DNA of 64,000 nucleotides, from NCBI RefSeq assembly GCF_019645875.1, contig NZ_CP081000.1, positions 1,798,001 through 1,862,000 on the forward strand. The letters run 5' to 3'. Every line of letters begins with the position of its first letter. Within the stretch, counting starts at the first letter, position 1. Below are positions 58,438-64,000 of this stretch, one piece after another. Origin of the DNA: Mycolicibacterium senegalense. GTDB lineage: Bacteria > Actinomycetota > Actinomycetes > Mycobacteriales > Mycobacteriaceae. Both the position numbers and the translations under genes were made by a program. The notes beneath the pieces are model-generated. The model worked only from the letters and a program-made list of their open reading frames with translations. It did not search any database and was not told where the DNA came from.

Positions 58438-59694
58438 GTGAGCGAGCGTTTCTTGGTGACCGGAGGCAACCGGTTATCAGGCGAAGTTGCCGTCGGTGGC
58501 GCGAAGAACAGCGTGCTGAAACTGATGGCGGCGTCGTTGCTGGCTGAGGGCACCAGCACCATCACCAATTGCCCGGACATCCTCGATGTGCCGCTGATGG
58601 CCGAGGTCTTACGAGGGCTGGGTGCCACGGTCGAGCTCGACGGTGACACGGTGCGCATCACGTCGCCCGATGAACCCAAGTACGACGCCGATTTCGCGGC
58701 GGTACGTCAGTTCCGCGCTTCGGTGTGTGTGCTGGGACCACTGGTGGGTCGGTGCCGGAAGGCGAAGGTAGCGCTTCCCGGGGGTGACGCCATCGGCTCG
58801 CGGCCGCTGGACATGCACCAGGCCGGGCTCCGCCAACTGGGAGCCACCTGCAATATCGAGCACGGTTGTGTGGTGGCCGAAGCCGACCATCTACGGGGAG
58901 CCGAGATCCAACTCGAGTTCCCCTCGGTGGGGGCGACCGAGAACATCCTCATGGCCGCGGTGTTGGCCGAGGGGGTCACCACCATCCACAACGCCGCACG
59001 TGAGCCCGACATCGTCGACATCTGCGCGATGCTCAACCAGATGGGCGCCAAGGTGAGCGGCGCCGGCACCTCGACCCTGACCATCACCGGTGTCGATCGG
59101 CTGTATCCGACCCAGCACCGGGTGATCGGCGATCGCATCGTCGCGGCCACGTGGGGGATAGCCGCGGCGATGACCCGCGGCGACATCTCGGTGACCGGCG
59201 TGGACCCGCAGCACCTCCAGCTGGTTCTCCACAAGTTGCACGACGCCGGAGCGACCGTGACCCAGAACGATGACGGTTTCCGGGTGGTGCAGTACGAGCG
59301 ACCCAAAGCGGTGAACGTGGCGACGCTGCCGTTCCCCGGGTTCCCGACCGACCTGCAACCGATGGCGATCGGTCTGGCGGCGGTAGCCGACGGCACGTCG
59401 ATGATCACGGAGAACGTGTTCGAGGCGCGCTTCCGGTTCGTCGAGGAGATGATCCGGTTGGGCGCAGATGCCCGGACGGACGGACATCACGCGGTCGTGC
59501 GTGGGATTCCGCAGCTGTCGAGCGCGCCGGTGTGGTCGTCGGACATCCGCGCCGGCGCCGGCCTGGTGCTTGCCGGCCTGGTCGCCGACGGGGAGACCGA
59601 GGTTCACGACGTGTTCCACATCGATCGCGGGTACCCGCTGTTCGTGGAAAACCTGTTGAGCCTCGGCGCCGAGATCGAACGCGTAGGCTCGTGA
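58438..59694 (+). CDS. murA: UDP-N-acetylglucosamine 1-carboxyvinyltransferase MurA
   Basis: 418 residues. First committed step of peptidoglycan synthesis, adding enolpyruvate from PEP to UDP-GlcNAc. [19 protein letters not shown] at the start and the catalytic loop [11 protein letters not shown] are present. Residue 117 is Asp instead of the Cys found in most bacteria; Cys is the target of fosfomycin, so the enzyme is predicted to be insensitive, as in M. tuberculosis (Asp117). It starts at GTG 58438. The rRNA operon follows. Confidence 0.97.
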   Translation: MSERFLVTGGNRLSGEVAVGGAKNSVLKLMAASLLAEGTSTITNCPDILDVPLMAEVLRGLGATVELDGDTVRITSPDEPKYDADFAAVRQFRASVCVLGPLVGRCRKAKVALPGGDAIGSRPLDMHQAGLRQLGATCNIEHGCVVAEADHLRGAEIQLEFPSVGATENILMAAVLAEGVTTIHNAAREPDIVDICAMLNQMGAKVSGAGTSTLTITGVDRLYPTQHRVIGDRIVAATWGIAAAMTRGDISVTGVDPQHLQLVLHKLHDAGATVTQNDDGFRVVQYERPKAVNVATLPFPGFPTDLQPMAIGLAAVADGTSMITENVFEARFRFVEEMIRLGADARTDGHHAVVRGIPQLSSAPVWSSDIRAGAGLVLAGLVADGETEVHDVFHIDRGYPLFVENLLSLGAEIERVGS

Positions 59695-59821
59695 GCGCAT
59701 GTTTCGAGCCGCCTTTCGGCCTCGAAATCGCGCTGACCAGCCGATTTGACCTTGCGGGCAGGCTCGGGCTAATCTTTTGAAGTCGCCGCGGAGCGGGGAA
59801 AACCCCCGGGGCCAGAGCGAC

Positions 59822-59851
59822 TTGACAAGCCAGCCGAGAACGTACTAAGCT
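59822..59851 (+). promoter_or_regulatory. rrnA promoter 1
   Basis: TTGACA at 59822-59827, 18-bp spacer, TAAGCT at 59846-59851, then GGCGAGGTTGCC. This matches the TTGAC-N18-TAnnCT layout of mycobacterial rrn promoters. Confidence 0.8.
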
Positions 59852-59897
59852 GGCGAGGTTGCCTCAGACCGGATGGAATAAGCCAGGATGAAGCAAC

Positions 59898-59927
59898 TTG
59901 ACTTGCCGGCAAGGTTCCAATTACGCT
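59898..59927 (+). promoter_or_regulatory. rrnA promoter 2
   Basis: TTGACT at 59898-59903, 18-bp spacer, TACGCT at 59922-59927, then GGTGAGGTTGCC. It is placed exactly 76 bp after promoter 1 and shares its downstream sequence. Confidence 0.8.
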
Positions 59928-59965
59928 GGTGAGGTTGCCCCAAAACAGGGTGACAAAGCAGAAAA

Positions 59966-59998
59966 GCCTGTTGTTTGAGAACTCAATAGTGTGTTTGG
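59966..59998 (+). other. Pre-16S processing stalk, 5' strand (pairs with 61782-61814)
   Basis: These 33 bases can pair with 61782-61814 in the spacer: 27 Watson-Crick pairs, 4 G-U pairs and 2 mismatches. The paired arms enclose the whole 16S sequence, so this is the RNase III-type processing stem of the precursor. Confidence 0.8.
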
Positions 59999-60153
59999 TG
60001 GTTTTTGTTTGTTGTTTTTTGGCCATCTTGGTGGGGGACTCCCCGTCTTCCTGCCACGTGGGATGGTTTGTTTTTTTGATGCCAGTTTTTGGTGTCTTTT
60101 GTTTGTGATCGGATTTTTCTGATTCGAATTCTGCCTGTCTTTGGATGGGAAGT

Positions 60154-64000
<3,847 letters not shown>

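Larger units (their letters stand above)
59695..60152 (+). promoter_or_regulatory. rrnA promoter and leader region
   Basis: 458 bp with no gene. It holds two promoter modules (59822-59851 and 59898-59927), then a transcribed leader with a segment complementary to the 16S-23S spacer and T-rich sequence before 16S. The 18-mer GCTGGYGAGGTTGCCYCA occurs after both -10 elements, 76 bp apart. Confidence 0.8.

Overview
The window is chromosomal DNA from a rapidly growing mycobacterium (Mycolicibacterium type). Three things point there. GC is high, with GTG/TTG starts common. Gene order from oppCB, canA and cysDN through an Rrf2 regulator, tRNA-Arg, argS-lysA-hom-thrC-thrB-rho, rpmE-prfA-prmC-sua5-wecA, atpIBEFHAGDC, a DUF2550 gene, a PduO-type gene and murA to a 16S-23S rRNA operon matches the order I know from Mycobacterium tuberculosis (Rv1282c to Rv1315, then rrs). 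The 16S gene has the short helix 18 typical of rapid growers; its variable regions resemble the M. fortuitum group (from memory, modest confidence).

Layout. 1-1282: oppC (cut by the window edge) and oppB, reverse strand. 1396-2309: three tandem small exported paralogues of unknown function. 2306-10341: a secreted DUF5666-like protein divergent from an OmpR-type two-component system, then GT-C, GT2-GtrA and GT-C glycosyltransferases that look like one cell-envelope glycosylation module. 10460-16488: canA, a thioesterase, an MFS exporter and the overlapping cysD-cysNC-cysQ sulfate-activation operon. 16475-26487: an accessory stretch of mostly single genes (isochorismatase-like, lipoprotein, deazaflavin reductase, Rrf2 regulator, two VOC proteins, GNAT, nitronate monooxygenase, luciferase-like oxidoreductase), a NarL-type kinase/regulator/DUF4097 operon, and an exported protein of 11-residue KW repeats. 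26594-31020: a flavin monooxygenase plus sulfonate-type ABC transporter operon, followed by a second, reverse-strand KW-repeat protein. 31169-33463: acyl-CoA dehydrogenase and GntR regulator, divergent from a SnoaL-like gene across a large palindrome.

33497-59694 is the conserved core: tRNA-Arg(CCG) beside argS; aspartate-family amino-acid genes joined by 4-base overlaps; rho with a long structured leader and a large disordered insertion; release factor 1 with its methylase; wecA; the complete ATP synthase operon with the mycobacterial b-delta fusion; and murA with the fosfomycin-insensitive Asp. A TetR/acyl-CoA ligase pair lies between rho and rpmE, which are adjacent in M. tuberculosis.

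59695-64000 is the rrnA operon: two near-identical promoter modules 76 bp apart, a leader segment complementary to the 16S-23S spacer (the pre-16S processing stalk), complete 16S, a spacer without tRNA genes, and the first part of 23S.

No mobile element, integrase, CRISPR array or phage gene was seen. The less familiar elements are the KW-repeat protein pair, the tandem small exported paralogues, the glycosylation module with a PhoP-box-like site, and several clean palindromes.
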